From: a bacterium
GTDB lineage: Bacteria; Pseudomonadota; Alphaproteobacteria; Rickettsiales; RI-342
NCBI GenBank assembly: GCA_016124905.1
Contig: WGMV01000003.1
Span: 1-64,000 of the forward strand
Direction of reading: 5' to 3'
DNA length: 64,000 nt
Shown: positions 1 to 8,923 of the stretch, one piece after another
How positions within the stretch are numbered: the first letter of the stretch is position 1
How the letters are laid out: every line of letters starts with the position of its first letter
Notes under the pieces: generated by a model
Told to the model about the DNA's origin: nothing
The model's input: only the letters and a program-made list of their open reading frames with translations
Databases searched by the model: none
Made by a program: the position numbers and the translations under genes

Positions 1-1614
1 AAGATCATACGGGCCATTGAAACGCACCCCAAGGCCGGTCGAGGCCAGGGTTGCCGTTTTTTCTTCACCGCTACCGGTTTGAACATCCCGGTTCCAGACC
101 TTGCCGACATCATAGAAGCCGTAAACCTGGTAATCCTGAACCACCACCCAGCTGAGCGTATCATTATATTGTAGTTCCAGACGGCCGGCAGCACCGCTGT
201 CACCGGTAATTTCAGACGGGTCATAACCACGACCGAAGGACGGGCCGCCAATGCCAAATTCTTCCGAAGCCAGAAGCGGATCGGCGGAAAGCTGACCGCT
301 GAAGGCCACTTCAGCCGTCCAAGGGCCGCTGATCGGCTGAACGCGGGTTGCATCAAACGTGGCCTTGGTGAATTTTTCATCGCCATTCACGCGAGATGTT
401 GTGATACCAGCCGGTGTTTCACCGGCATTCAACACATCCAAACCTTGATAGATACCAAGTTCAAAGCGGTTCACGCCAAAATATTTGTCCGCCATGTCAT
501 AGGCGAGCGAAGCACTGGCAACGCGCAGCTTATCGACATAGCTGAGGCTGCTGCTGTTGGACAGGCGGGAATTACGGTACTCAAACCCGCCGGTGGCAAA
601 CAGGTTGCTCTGACGGCTGCGCAGCAGCGGTTGCGTGACATAGGCCGCATAGGAGAAGCTGTTACCCGCGATATCCAGCGATTCAAGCTTGGAGCCCGGG
701 TTAGTATCGGTCGTGGAGGCCTGCAGACGGATGCGCGTCCCTTCCGATCCCACATATTCATCATGAACAATCTCGCCATAGGCCAGCTCGTCGCCCTCGG
801 CAGACATAACGCCGCGCACCTGCGTGCGCTCGTTCAGACCGAAAATATTATTGAAACCGGCCGTGGCATTCACCAAGTACGGCCCCAGATAACGGCTGCC
901 GCGGTTATCAATCCCAAGCGAACCGTCAATTTTCTTTTCCTCAAGCACCACCACCACATCGGCCATGCCCTTTTCAGAAGCCGACGGCTGAATCACCGCG
1001 CGGGCGGACATGCCGGGAAGATCCTCCGCCAGAAGCAGATAACGCTCCAGCTCGGACGCCTTGACCGGCGCACGCAGCGGAATCTGGTTCAGGTAGGATT
1101 GCACCAGCCCGCGCTGATCGGCGGAACCGCCTTCCAGACGAATATTGCTGACACCGCCCTCGATTACCTGAATACGGGCCACACCGCCTTTAACGCGCTG
1201 GGGCGGCACTATTGCCTGAGACAGAATATAACCTTCGTTGCGGTAAAATGCGGTCACTGCATCGGCGATGCGCTGCAGATCGGCCAGCGTTACTTCCGTG
1301 CCGATGTAACGGGCGTAGGATTCCTGAACCTTTGCCTGGTCGAATACCGTCACCCCTTCAAGCTGAACAGATTGCAGCGTGAATTTCGCGCCGCCTTCTT
1401 TGATATCGAGCCCTTGCTTCTCATCCTTGCGCTCAATCGTGACCGGCTTGGTTTCCGGCGTGATGCGCGTGCGCAGTTCGCGTTCTTGTCGGCCCGGATC
1501 CGCCGTAGGAGGCACCTGGGCATGTACCGGCATAGAAACACCTGCCAGAGCCGTTGCGGCCAAAAGGCTGAAAATTCCATGTTTCACAAAACGCACGTCG
1601 CGATGCTCAAGCAT
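1..1614 (-). CDS. Two-partner secretion outer-membrane transporter (TpsB, ShlB/FhaC/HecB family), partial
   Basis: Minus-strand frame open to the left edge, so the C-terminus is missing; about 538 codons are present. TpsB proteins are Omp85-superfamily pores that export a large TpsA exoprotein across the outer membrane. The start at 1614 has a strong AGGAGGG ribosome site five bases upstream and gives a signal peptide with a basic N-terminus, a hydrophobic core (GIFSLLAATALAG) and a cut near PVHAQ. Residues about 75-210 look like POTRA domains, with a PPQRVKGGVARIQVIEGG stretch typical of FhaC-like proteins. The rest reads as a 16-strand barrel, with the hallmark GRGYDPSEITGDSG near residue 460. 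FhaC is about 560 aa, so little is missing. No TpsA lies directly upstream; a TpsA-like gene sits at the other end of the window. Confidence 0.9.
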   Translation of the reverse strand, partial: MLEHRDVRFVKHGIFSLLAATALAGVSMPVHAQVPPTADPGRQERELRTRITPETKPVTIERKDEKQGLDIKEGGAKFTLQSVQLEGVTVFDQAKVQESYARYIGTEVTLADLQRIADAVTAFYRNEGYILSQAIVPPQRVKGGVARIQVIEGGVSNIRLEGGSADQRGLVQSYLNQIPLRAPVKASELERYLLLAEDLPGMSARAVIQPSASEKGMADVVVVLEEKKIDGSLGIDNRGSRYLGPYLVNATAGFNNIFGLNERTQVRGVMSAEGDELAYGEIVHDEYVGSEGTRIRLQASTTDTNPGSKLESLDIAGNSFSYAAYVTQPLLRSRQSNLFATGGFEYRNSRLSNSSSLSYVDKLRVASASLAYDMADKYFGVNRFELGIYQGLDVLNAGETPAGITTSRVNGDEKFTKATFDATRVQPISGPWTAEVAFSGQLSADPLLASEEFGIGGPSFGRGYDPSEITGDSGAAGRLELQYNDTLSWVVVQDYQVYGFYDVGKVWNRDVQTGSGEEKTATLASTGLGVRFNGPYDL

Positions 1615-1766
1615 CAAGCCCTCCTTTTATAGCAAGGTTGGGCATAGCAATTTTTATCAACAAGTAAAGGGCATTCTTTTATACGACTTGTTTAAAAAAC
1701 AACCATTTATCTTAGAATAATTCTTACCCGGGCTTAAATCGCTATGATTTACTAGGTCTTCTAGTT

Positions 1767-1862
1767 TTATATGCGGCGCATCGAAGTAAAAGCCGCAAGA
1801 AAACCACCCACACAAGCCATGACGGTTGCCAAAAAAATGATGCATTTATGCAACAGATGCGC
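1767..1862 (-). other. In-frame hydrophobic extension after the stop of the 665-aa gene
   Basis: Directly after the TAA at 1863-1865 the same frame stays open for 31 codons and encodes AHLLHKC followed by IIFLATVMACVGGFLAAF and SMRRI, a good transmembrane helix, before TAA at 1767-1769. It has no ATG near its beginning; TTG at 1853 is the only plausible start. It may be a decayed C-terminal anchor, a readthrough product, or chance. Confidence 0.25.
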
Positions 1863-3860
1863 TTAGTGACGCAGATGGGCTCCGGCGTCGGGCGCGGTCG
1901 CCAGTTCACGAAACGCGGTGTCCGCTTGCTGGCGCACGCTGCTTTTATCATTAAAAACAGTCTTTGTGGCGTCAAGCAGGGCATTATCTTGTTGAATAGC
2001 CGCCAAAGGCACGCTCGCCTCACTCAGCATGTTGTCCGGGCTTGGCTGCGCCATAAAATAGCTGGGCGAGCCCCCTTCAGCCTGGCGACTTTCACCGGCA
2101 GCAAGCACCGGCTCGGCAATGCCCGCCAGCAAACGGTATGCCCCATCCTGGCCGGTCAGCGGCGCCATCTGGCCTGCCTTGCCTATAATACCGCGCGCCA
2201 GCACGTGCTCCAGGCTTTCTCCCGGCTCCATGGGCAATTTCCCTGTCTGCTGGGCAAACCGTACCGCGGGCTGCTGCGCCAGCCACTGCACCATGGAAGC
2301 AAGCGCAGACATGCTGCTTTCCGCCAGCGCTTGCGGCGCAAGGGATGTATCGGCCGTGCGCAGCCAGCGTTCCGCCGCCAGCGAGAAAAGCTCATCGGGA
2401 TGCACGCGCCGCTTGGGCTCCACCGTAAGACCGAACAGCGCGTTCGTGACGAAATAGGTCCCCACCATCAGGGCATAAGGGACGGCCGACAACCGCAAAC
2501 GGTTATACATCTGGTAGTTGGCAATGCCTTCAATGAACTCCTCATTACCCAGCGCCTTGGCATGAGCGATCAGCTCCTTGCGTGGCAAATCCCACCATTT
2601 CATCGGCTGGCCGTCTTTGCCGATCTTGTTTGGCTGAAACGCCTCGTCGCTGAACTGCTGACGCAGCGCTTCCTTGGCCGGTTCGCTCCGTACAATGTCC
2701 CGTGCGGCCGTGCCGAAGCCAAGTGCGTTATGGATCACCGCCAAAGCGATCAGCGAATTAGGGCGCTCCTGAAGAAAATGGAACGTCTTTTGCGCCAGCG
2801 GGTTTTGTTTGATGACATTGCTGGCGCGTGTATCTTCCAGGCGGATTCCCTCTTTCGGCATCATCAGAGAAATTGGAAACCCGACACTGGCAAAGAAGGA
2901 CTGCACCATTTTAATGGGGTTTTTCTGCTGAACACCCGCCATGAAAAGCCCGCCGGACGCCACTATAAGCCCGACCTTGCCAATGGCGGCAGCATGTTCT
3001 GCAAGATAGGTATCCGCCTGTTCCGAAAGGCTCACCTTCGGCAGTTGCGGCTTGGCGGCGGCAGGATAACCGGACGGCTTGCCCGCCAGCGCATGATCCA
3101 TCTTATCCATCAGCGCCTGAGACGGGCTGTTGGGATCTGGACGATCACCCCAGCCGGACATGACGATACCGGTCGCGCTGCACGCCACGCCAAAAGCAAG
3201 GTCGCCATACCCGCGCGACTTGATCGTCCCGATGGAATTCATCAATCCTACCAGGAAGCTGAGCGTATCGCCGATGAAATACATTCGGCCGATGAGCTTG
3301 ATGGGGCTTACGGCATATTCATGCTTGATCGCCTTTACCGGCCCGTCCCGGCGGATGCGCGCCATAAGCGGCATGGTCTGTTCGGCTAGCTGATTGCGGG
3401 CCTGCGTGGTGATGGCATCGTCCGCAATGCCGCAATCATTGAAATAATCCAGCCATTCCGTCGAATGCTGTTCTTTGCGGTTCAACGGCCCCACATCCAC
3501 CACCACCCGCATTTCCGTCTGGGTAGAGGAGTCATAAGGGCCCGCTTTTTTCGCCTTATAGGCAATGAGCTCCGCCTCGCTGGGTGCCTTGGGCGCAAGG
3601 CGAACATGGATGGCAGAGGCATCCACGCCTTTTTTCATCAGTGCGTCCTTGATGCAGGCAATATGGTCCGGCGTAACGGTCCCCGGCTCTCCCAGCACAA
3701 GCGAAACGCGGTTCAGGCCGATGCCCTCTTTGCGTCCGCGCTGCGGCCTGCCGAAAAACTGGATATCCTGCAGAACGGGGAAATTTTTAGCTGCGGCATC
3801 ATCTGGCGCCCCGCTCACGGGTGCTTCAGCTTGGGTCATCGGTGCCTGCGTACCGTCCAT
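1863..3860 (-). CDS. Unrecognised 665-aa membrane-associated protein
   Basis: Not matched to a family I know. The N-terminal about 190 residues are soluble and mixed alpha/beta. Hydrophobic segments follow at about residues 200-240 (MYFIGDTLSFLVGLMNSIG and a Gly/Ala-rich stretch), 300-345 (KVGLIVASGGLFMAGV, then SFFASVGFPISLMM), 375-390 and 465-490 (VPYALMVGTYFVTNALFGL). The C-terminal 170 residues are Ala/Gln-rich and helical, without Cys clusters or nucleotide-binding loops. There is no signal peptide. The start at 3860 has a weak AGG upstream; Met8 is an alternative. It stands alone between the TpsB gene and ldcA, all on the minus strand. The frame continues into a transmembrane peptide after the stop. 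Confidence 0.75.
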   Translation of the reverse strand: MDGTQAPMTQAEAPVSGAPDDAAAKNFPVLQDIQFFGRPQRGRKEGIGLNRVSLVLGEPGTVTPDHIACIKDALMKKGVDASAIHVRLAPKAPSEAELIAYKAKKAGPYDSSTQTEMRVVVDVGPLNRKEQHSTEWLDYFNDCGIADDAITTQARNQLAEQTMPLMARIRRDGPVKAIKHEYAVSPIKLIGRMYFIGDTLSFLVGLMNSIGTIKSRGYGDLAFGVACSATGIVMSGWGDRPDPNSPSQALMDKMDHALAGKPSGYPAAAKPQLPKVSLSEQADTYLAEHAAAIGKVGLIVASGGLFMAGVQQKNPIKMVQSFFASVGFPISLMMPKEGIRLEDTRASNVIKQNPLAQKTFHFLQERPNSLIALAVIHNALGFGTAARDIVRSEPAKEALRQQFSDEAFQPNKIGKDGQPMKWWDLPRKELIAHAKALGNEEFIEGIANYQMYNRLRLSAVPYALMVGTYFVTNALFGLTVEPKRRVHPDELFSLAAERWLRTADTSLAPQALAESSMSALASMVQWLAQQPAVRFAQQTGKLPMEPGESLEHVLARGIIGKAGQMAPLTGQDGAYRLLAGIAEPVLAAGESRQAEGGSPSYFMAQPSPDNMLSEASVPLAAIQQDNALLDATKTVFNDKSSVRQQADTAFRELATAPDAGAHLRH

Positions 3861-4018
3861 TCAGCCTATCCATCATGCCTGTACGCATAATTTGTAACGA
3901 TTCTACATGAATATTTTGTGACATATGCCGCAACGCAGCATTATTTATCCACATAGCCCACCGCCAACATTAGCAGGCATTGATTAGCCAAATGCTAATC
4001 CGCAATCGGAACAATTAT

Positions 4019-4939
4019 TCAGGCCGAGGGCAACCCCAGTATAATGGGCAGGTTGGTACGGCGATGCCCCACCCCATTTAAACGGAACACCGGAAACGCC
4101 GCATCTAAGGCGAAACGCTGCAGCACGGCCTCAATTTTATTGCCCCCGTCAGGCTCGTCGCCGCCATTCATATCCCCCAGCAGCACACCCTTTGCCTTGG
4201 CAAACACCCCCGCCTGCGAAAGCTGGGTGAGCATGCGGTCAATCCGGTAACCCCGCTCATCCACCTCCTCCAGCAGTAGCCAGCTATCTGCGGCATCCAC
4301 CTGCCAGGCCGTACCCAATGAGGCCAGCACCAGGCAGAGATTCCCCCCGATGATGCGTGCCCCCTGCTCTACCTTGGCAACATGGCGGGCAGCCGCATTC
4401 ACCGCCACGGGCATGGGAGATGCATAGCCGCCTATGCGCCAAAGCCTCCCTATACCCGCCACGGTTTCCTCATCCAGCCGGTCATCGGCCCACTGTGCCA
4501 TCACCGGCATATGAACGCTCGGCCAACCCCAGCGCTGATTCACCAGCATGTGCAGCGCCGTGATGTCTGAAAACCCGGCTAGCCACTGGAAATGCTCTGG
4601 CTTCGGCATGGCCAGCAATTCCGGCATCAGCCGCGTTGCGCCATAGCCGCCGCGCAAGGCCCACAGGGCTTTGCTTTGCCTGTCGGCAAAAGCCGCTTTC
4701 ACATACTCCAGCCTTTTGGCATCGCTATTGGCGCACAGCAGGTCATCGCCAAGCAGATCATCCGGAACAAAAGGCACAAACCCCAGCCCCTTCACCAGCT
4801 CCACAGCCTTGTTCACCTGCCCCGGCGTAACGGGATAAGAGGGGGCAATCAGGGTGATTTTATCCCCCGGGGCAAGCAATGGCCCTTCCGGGTTGGTTGC
4901 AACCGCTTGTGCGGAATGGGAAGCACGGTTAAGACTCAC
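4019..4939 (-). CDS. ldcA: Muramoyltetrapeptide L,D-carboxypeptidase (peptidase family S66)
   Basis: Predicted cytoplasmic serine peptidase that removes the terminal D-Ala from recycled murein tetrapeptides. The GTG start at 4939 was chosen because AGGGGG lies eight bases upstream, the 306-aa product matches the family (E. coli LdcA is about 304 aa), and a longer frame to 5095 would run antisense through the cysS start. The S66 triad is visible: Ser124 in GFSDIT, Glu224 or Glu225 in LLLEEVDE and His292 in NGVGHRRTNLP. The N-terminal LLAPGDKITLIAPS is also typical. It is divergent from cysS with only 23 bp between starts, so the two promoters must overlap the coding ends. A microcin-immunity role (MccF) is possible for S66 proteins, but the context favours recycling. 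Confidence 0.9.
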   Translation of the reverse strand: MSLNRASHSAQAVATNPEGPLLAPGDKITLIAPSYPVTPGQVNKAVELVKGLGFVPFVPDDLLGDDLLCANSDAKRLEYVKAAFADRQSKALWALRGGYGATRLMPELLAMPKPEHFQWLAGFSDITALHMLVNQRWGWPSVHMPVMAQWADDRLDEETVAGIGRLWRIGGYASPMPVAVNAAARHVAKVEQGARIIGGNLCLVLASLGTAWQVDAADSWLLLEEVDERGYRIDRMLTQLSQAGVFAKAKGVLLGDMNGGDEPDGGNKIEAVLQRFALDAAFPVFRLNGVGHRRTNLPIILGLPSA

Positions 4940-4962
4940 GCAGAAAGCCCCCTGACGAGATA

Positions 4963-6366
4963 ATGCACATGACGCTGCACCTTTATAATAGCCTGACACG
5001 AAAAAACGAGGCTTTTGCGCCGATCGACCCCAAACAGGTGCGCCTCTATGCCTGCGGCCCGACGGTTTATGACCGGGCGCATATCGGCAACGCACGGGCG
5101 GTGGTGGTTTATGATGTGCTTTTCCGCCTGCTTCGTCAGATATATGGCGATAACCATGTCACCTACGTTCGCAACATCACCGACGTGGATGACAAAATCA
5201 ACGCCGCCGCCACCCAGAATGGCGAAACCATTCAAGCGCTGACCACACGCGTCACCGGCTGGTTCCATGCCGATATGGAGGCCATCGGCGCCCTCCCGCC
5301 AACGCACGAACCCCGCGCCACGCAATATATCCCCCAGATGCAGGACATGATCCAGAAGCTCATCGATCAGGGCGCCGCCTATGCCGTTACCGAAGGCCCC
5401 GACACGGGCCACGTCCTGTTCGCCGTGGAAAAATGCGATCATTATGGCGAGCTTTCCGGCCGCAAACTGGATGAACTGGTAGCCGGCGCCCGTGTGGCGG
5501 TGGAATCCTACAAACGGCACCCGGGTGATTTCGTGCTCTGGAAGCCCGCCGCCCAGACCGATGACCCCTCCTCCATCTTCGACAGCCCCTGGGGCAAGGG
5601 CCGCCCCGGCTGGCACATCGAATGCTCAGCCATGAGCCATACTCTGCTGGGTGAGAATTTCGATCTGCATGGCGGCGGAGCGGACCTCAAGTTCCCCCAC
5701 CATGAAAATGAGATCGCCCAGAGCACCTGCGCCTATCCGGGTTCCCATTTCGCCACCACCTGGGTGCATAACGGCTTTGTGACCGTGGCGGGCGAGAAAA
5801 TGTCCAAATCCCTTGGCAACTTCACCACGGTCCGCCAATTGCTTGACCAGGGCATCAAGGGCGAGGTCATTCGCCTGGTGTTCCTTGGCACGCATTACCG
5901 CAAGCCGCTCGACTGGAATGAGAAATCCATCGCCGATGCCAAGGCCATGCTGGATGGCTGGTACCGCATCCTGGCCCGTTACGCATCACTGACCATCGGC
6001 AGCCAGCCCCTGCCGGAAACCATCATGCAGGCCATGAACAACGACATGAACCTGCCGGAAACATTGGCCGCCATCAGTGCCATGACCAAAGAACTGAACA
6101 GCCTGGATGCAAACACGCCATCCAACCCGGAAAAAGCCCTTGCGCTGCTGGGCACGCTGCAATGGCTGGGCCTGTTGAACGAATCAGCGGATACATGGTT
6201 CGGCACCAATGCCATCCCTGCGGAAATCATCGAAATGGCGGAAAAACGACTGGCCGCCAAGCGATCGAAAGACTTTGCAGCCGCCGATAAATTGCGCGCG
6301 GACATCACCGCCCTTGGCTACAGCCTCGAAGACACGCGCGAAGGCTATAACATACACAAGATATAG
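4963..6366 (+). CDS. cysS: Cysteinyl-tRNA synthetase
   Basis: Class I aminoacyl-tRNA synthetase charging tRNA-Cys in the cytoplasm. The 467-aa length is normal. Visible signatures are CGPTVYDRAHIGNAR at residues 31-45 (HIGH motif as HIGN, with the zinc Cys31), WHIECSAM and HHENE (further zinc ligands), and KMSKSLGNF near residue 280. The C-terminal part with AAKRSKDFAAADKLR is the usual anticodon-binding region. Met3 (4969) is an equally good start; the ribosome site is weak in both cases. It is transcribed away from ldcA and followed by a 195-bp gap before a small gene. Confidence 0.97.
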   Translation: MHMTLHLYNSLTRKNEAFAPIDPKQVRLYACGPTVYDRAHIGNARAVVVYDVLFRLLRQIYGDNHVTYVRNITDVDDKINAAATQNGETIQALTTRVTGWFHADMEAIGALPPTHEPRATQYIPQMQDMIQKLIDQGAAYAVTEGPDTGHVLFAVEKCDHYGELSGRKLDELVAGARVAVESYKRHPGDFVLWKPAAQTDDPSSIFDSPWGKGRPGWHIECSAMSHTLLGENFDLHGGGADLKFPHHENEIAQSTCAYPGSHFATTWVHNGFVTVAGEKMSKSLGNFTTVRQLLDQGIKGEVIRLVFLGTHYRKPLDWNEKSIADAKAMLDGWYRILARYASLTIGSQPLPETIMQAMNNDMNLPETLAAISAMTKELNSLDANTPSNPEKALALLGTLQWLGLLNESADTWFGTNAIPAEIIEMAEKRLAAKRSKDFAAADKLRADITALGYSLEDTREGYNIHKI

Positions 6367-6561
6367 ATGTTTTACCCCTGCCCGGTAACGCATATTCTGT
6401 GGGTGAACAGCATAAGAGTTTGTCGAAACTTACATACTTGGCTTGCAACCAAAAAATTTGAAAATGTTGTAAATTTTTACCTTGGTTACACGCGCTTACC
6501 GTGTCAAAAATAGACCCTGTGGTCGCCACAAAAAAATGCGTTCCAGGAGGGAGAAACCGCC

Positions 6562-6750
6562 GTGCAGATGCATGACGAGGAGTATATTTTCGTATCAGAT
6601 GGGGTTGAGTTCGGCCGTTTTCCGAAGCGTTTGTTCAAGCTTTGTAAAAATCCCGACACCGCAACCGTAAAAGAGCTGCGCGAGCTGTTGCAGCTGGTCA
6701 ACACCGCCCCGGCTGACGAAACACTAGATGTTGAGTTGACGACGCACTAG
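6562..6750 (+). CDS. Small hypothetical protein (62 aa)
   Basis: GTG start preceded by AGGAGG at 6545-6550; an ATG follows two codons later (6568). The product is acidic at its N-terminus (DEEYIFVSDGVEFG) and helical after residue 30 (KELRELLQLVN), soluble, and without Cys clusters or membrane segments. No family recognised. The 190 bp before it are AT-rich relative to the neighbourhood and could hold a promoter. It converges with the next gene on the minus strand. Confidence 0.55.
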   Translation: MQMHDEEYIFVSDGVEFGRFPKRLFKLCKNPDTATVKELRELLQLVNTAPADETLDVELTTH

Positions 6751-6812
6751 TCATTGGTGCGTCATTCACACGGTTTCTGCCACCATCCAGGTGGCTGCGG
6801 GAGATGCTCTCT

Positions 6813-7274
6813 CTACCTTCGGTGCAATTCCATATCCACTTGCGCGCGCTTGGCCAAAACATGCGTATCAAGCTTGATCGAATCGCGCATTTTACGCACC
6901 GGTACACTTCGCATCATTCGTAACCCCACATAGCCGATACTGTTGTTCAGGATTGTAATGCGCTGCATTTCTCCAACGGTTGGCTGATTGTCGATCACCT
7001 CTTCCTGTACCAGTTCAAGCAGGTATTTCAACGCCACCAGAAGCGATTCATCATCAAGCACCGGCGCCATGGCAATGCGCTGTTCGCATCGCTCAAGCAT
7101 TGCCAGCAGGCGTTGCTGCGCCTTGTCTGATAAGCTTGGTGAATCCGCCAGATGCTGCAATGCCTGGCGATGACGATAATGATCAATGAAGCAGGACGCG
7201 GCTTTTTTCCGAGCACCATAAATCCGTCGCCCACCCTTCACTTTTTGCCCTGCGGCAGCTGTGGACAGAACCAT
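6813..7274 (-). CDS. Hypothetical protein (153 aa), basic N-terminus and helical core
   Basis: The start at 7274 is placed seven bases after AGGGG. Two further in-frame ATGs lie upstream: 7280, where the AGGGG would touch the codon, and 7319. The first 30 residues are strongly basic (KVKGGRRIYGARKK). The remainder is helical with Leu-rich segments (SLLVALKYLLELVQEEV) and a basic C-terminus. It has no signal peptide or membrane span. It could be a small nucleic-acid-binding or regulatory protein, but nothing in it proves that. Confidence 0.55.
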   Translation of the reverse strand: MVLSTAAAGQKVKGGRRIYGARKKAASCFIDHYRHRQALQHLADSPSLSDKAQQRLLAMLERCEQRIAMAPVLDDESLLVALKYLLELVQEEVIDNQPTVGEMQRITILNNSIGYVGLRMMRSVPVRKMRDSIKLDTHVLAKRAQVDMELHRR

Positions 7275-7402
7275 AGCCATTCCCCTTATACTGGCTGTAT
7301 CAATGATGGTTTTTAACAACCCTACCTAGGGTTGCTGTTACCATGACAGATTGCAATTCGCAACTCTTGAATTATTATAAGCAAGGAAAACAGAACCAAA
7401 GG

Positions 7403-8881
7403 TTATCGTCTAAATCCTTCAACTCGCCATACATGCAGGAGAATGGCTGGCTTTCCGTGAATGGGCACATTTATTTCCCCAAGGGGCTCTACATTCTCAA
7501 AATCCAAGAGAGCCGGTGTGGGTTTATCGGGCGTAACAAGCACATAGGGCTGTTGCTGAGGCTGTTGAAACACCCCTCGCATCAGCTGAAAATGATCCTG
7601 CACCTGGGTTGGCTGCTGCTGCCACTCCACCACATCCCTGCCATGCGCGCCGGCATAATAGCTCATCAAGGCGCTGATCTTGCGCCGGTCAGCCAACAGC
7701 GTTGCATCGGGGTTTGCCTCCAGAAACATCCGCGTCTGCCTGCCCGCTTCATCCCACCCGCGCAGGCGGTAAAATGGGTCAATACGTTTGGTCACGCGGA
7801 CCCCGGCCAGATTTAATAATGGCTCATAGCCATAAAAAACAGGGATCAACATCAGATGCAGCGCAAGCGCCGTCTTTAGAAGCAATGGTCGTCCGCCCAT
7901 CCACAACGCGGCCAGCATGGCGGCCGGAATCAACGAAGGCGCCGCCCAGTTGCCATGCGCGCGCGTGATAAAGCTCAACACCAGAATGGCAAGCATGGAA
8001 GGCGCTAGCAGCCATAGCAGGAAACGAACCGTTGTATCTGCCTTGTAATGGCGAACGGCTGCAATAAAGCCGATAAAACCGAGAAACAACACGGGCCCAA
8101 GCAGTCCAATCTGAGCTCCAATAAACTCCCCAAGATTAGACAGATGAAAACGGCTGTTATCCTCCGTCAGCTGGGTAATATCCTCCGTATGTTTCAGGCT
8201 TACCATGCCGTGCTGAAGATTCCAGAGGATGTTAGGCATAAAAACAAGGCCCGCCAGCGCCGCCCCCACATATAATCGTGGGTTGGCAAACAGGTGGCGC
8301 TGATACATCAATGCCCATAACCCCACCCCGAACGCGGCAAATGCCATGTTATACTTGCTCAGCAGCCCAAGCCCGCCCACCAGTCCGGTTGCAAGCCACC
8401 AGCGCCACTGGTTGCTGAGGCGCGCCTCCCAGAAGCACAGCATGAACAGCGCCCAGAACATCAACAAAAACGGATCGGTCGAAATCAGCCCCGAGGAAAG
8501 GGTCACCCCCGGCATGGTGAGAAACAAAAGCGCGCACCAGAAGGCCGTTTTTTCCGGCCATTCAAACCGTATCGCCAAACGGTATATCACCACGCTGGTA
8601 ACAGCATAAGCCAACGGGGATGCCAGCTTTACGGCAAGAACCCCGTCATTGCCCAGCAACCGCGTGGTTGCCGCAATCATCCAGCCCACCATGGGTGGTT
8701 TGGAATAATACCCCCAGTCCGGCGTTAACGACCAGAACCAGTATTGCGCCTCATCGGCAAAAAGCGGGTAAGGATAAAACGCCAGATAAAGAATGCGAAT
8801 AGACGTAACGGCAAACACCGCCAGCAACAGCCATCCTGACTGTGGCAATTCCCTCAATGGTGAAGATGGTTTCAGCGCCAT
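7403..8881 (-). CDS. GT39/ArnT-like membrane glycosyltransferase
   Basis: Predicted polytopic inner-membrane enzyme of the PMT_2/ArnT superfamily, which uses polyprenyl-phosphate sugars to modify lipids or proteins on the periplasmic side. The 492-aa protein has about ten hydrophobic segments. The first periplasmic loop carries the family's acidic motif, ADEAQYWFW, followed by PDWGYYSKPPMVGW at about residues 43-65. The C-terminal 120 residues form a soluble domain. The substrate cannot be told from sequence: lipid A aminoarabinose genes are absent here. It lies 42 bp upstream of pilU's stop and may not belong to that operon. Confidence 0.85.
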   Translation of the reverse strand: MALKPSSPLRELPQSGWLLLAVFAVTSIRILYLAFYPYPLFADEAQYWFWSLTPDWGYYSKPPMVGWMIAATTRLLGNDGVLAVKLASPLAYAVTSVVIYRLAIRFEWPEKTAFWCALLFLTMPGVTLSSGLISTDPFLLMFWALFMLCFWEARLSNQWRWWLATGLVGGLGLLSKYNMAFAAFGVGLWALMYQRHLFANPRLYVGAALAGLVFMPNILWNLQHGMVSLKHTEDITQLTEDNSRFHLSNLGEFIGAQIGLLGPVLFLGFIGFIAAVRHYKADTTVRFLLWLLAPSMLAILVLSFITRAHGNWAAPSLIPAAMLAALWMGGRPLLLKTALALHLMLIPVFYGYEPLLNLAGVRVTKRIDPFYRLRGWDEAGRQTRMFLEANPDATLLADRRKISALMSYYAGAHGRDVVEWQQQPTQVQDHFQLMRGVFQQPQQQPYVLVTPDKPTPALLDFENVEPLGEINVPIHGKPAILLHVWRVEGFRR

Positions 8882-8923
8882 GCCCCGTCATAGCACAGAT
8901 GCGCGCTGCGGCAATCGCCGCTA

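Noticed and set aside
445-1632. 395-codon plus-strand frame over the TpsB gene
   Set aside because: Antisense shadow; the minus-strand frame gives a full signal peptide, POTRA and barrel motifs with a strong ribosome site.
1848-3389. 513-codon plus-strand frame
   Set aside because: His/Arg-rich antisense shadow of the 665-aa gene with no recognisable domain.
4936-5616. 226-codon minus-strand frame over cysS
   Set aside because: Antisense shadow of cysS; Gly/His-rich composition without motifs.
7343-7816. 157-codon plus-strand frame
   Set aside because: Overlaps the 3' end of the glycosyltransferase on the other strand and has no ribosome site.
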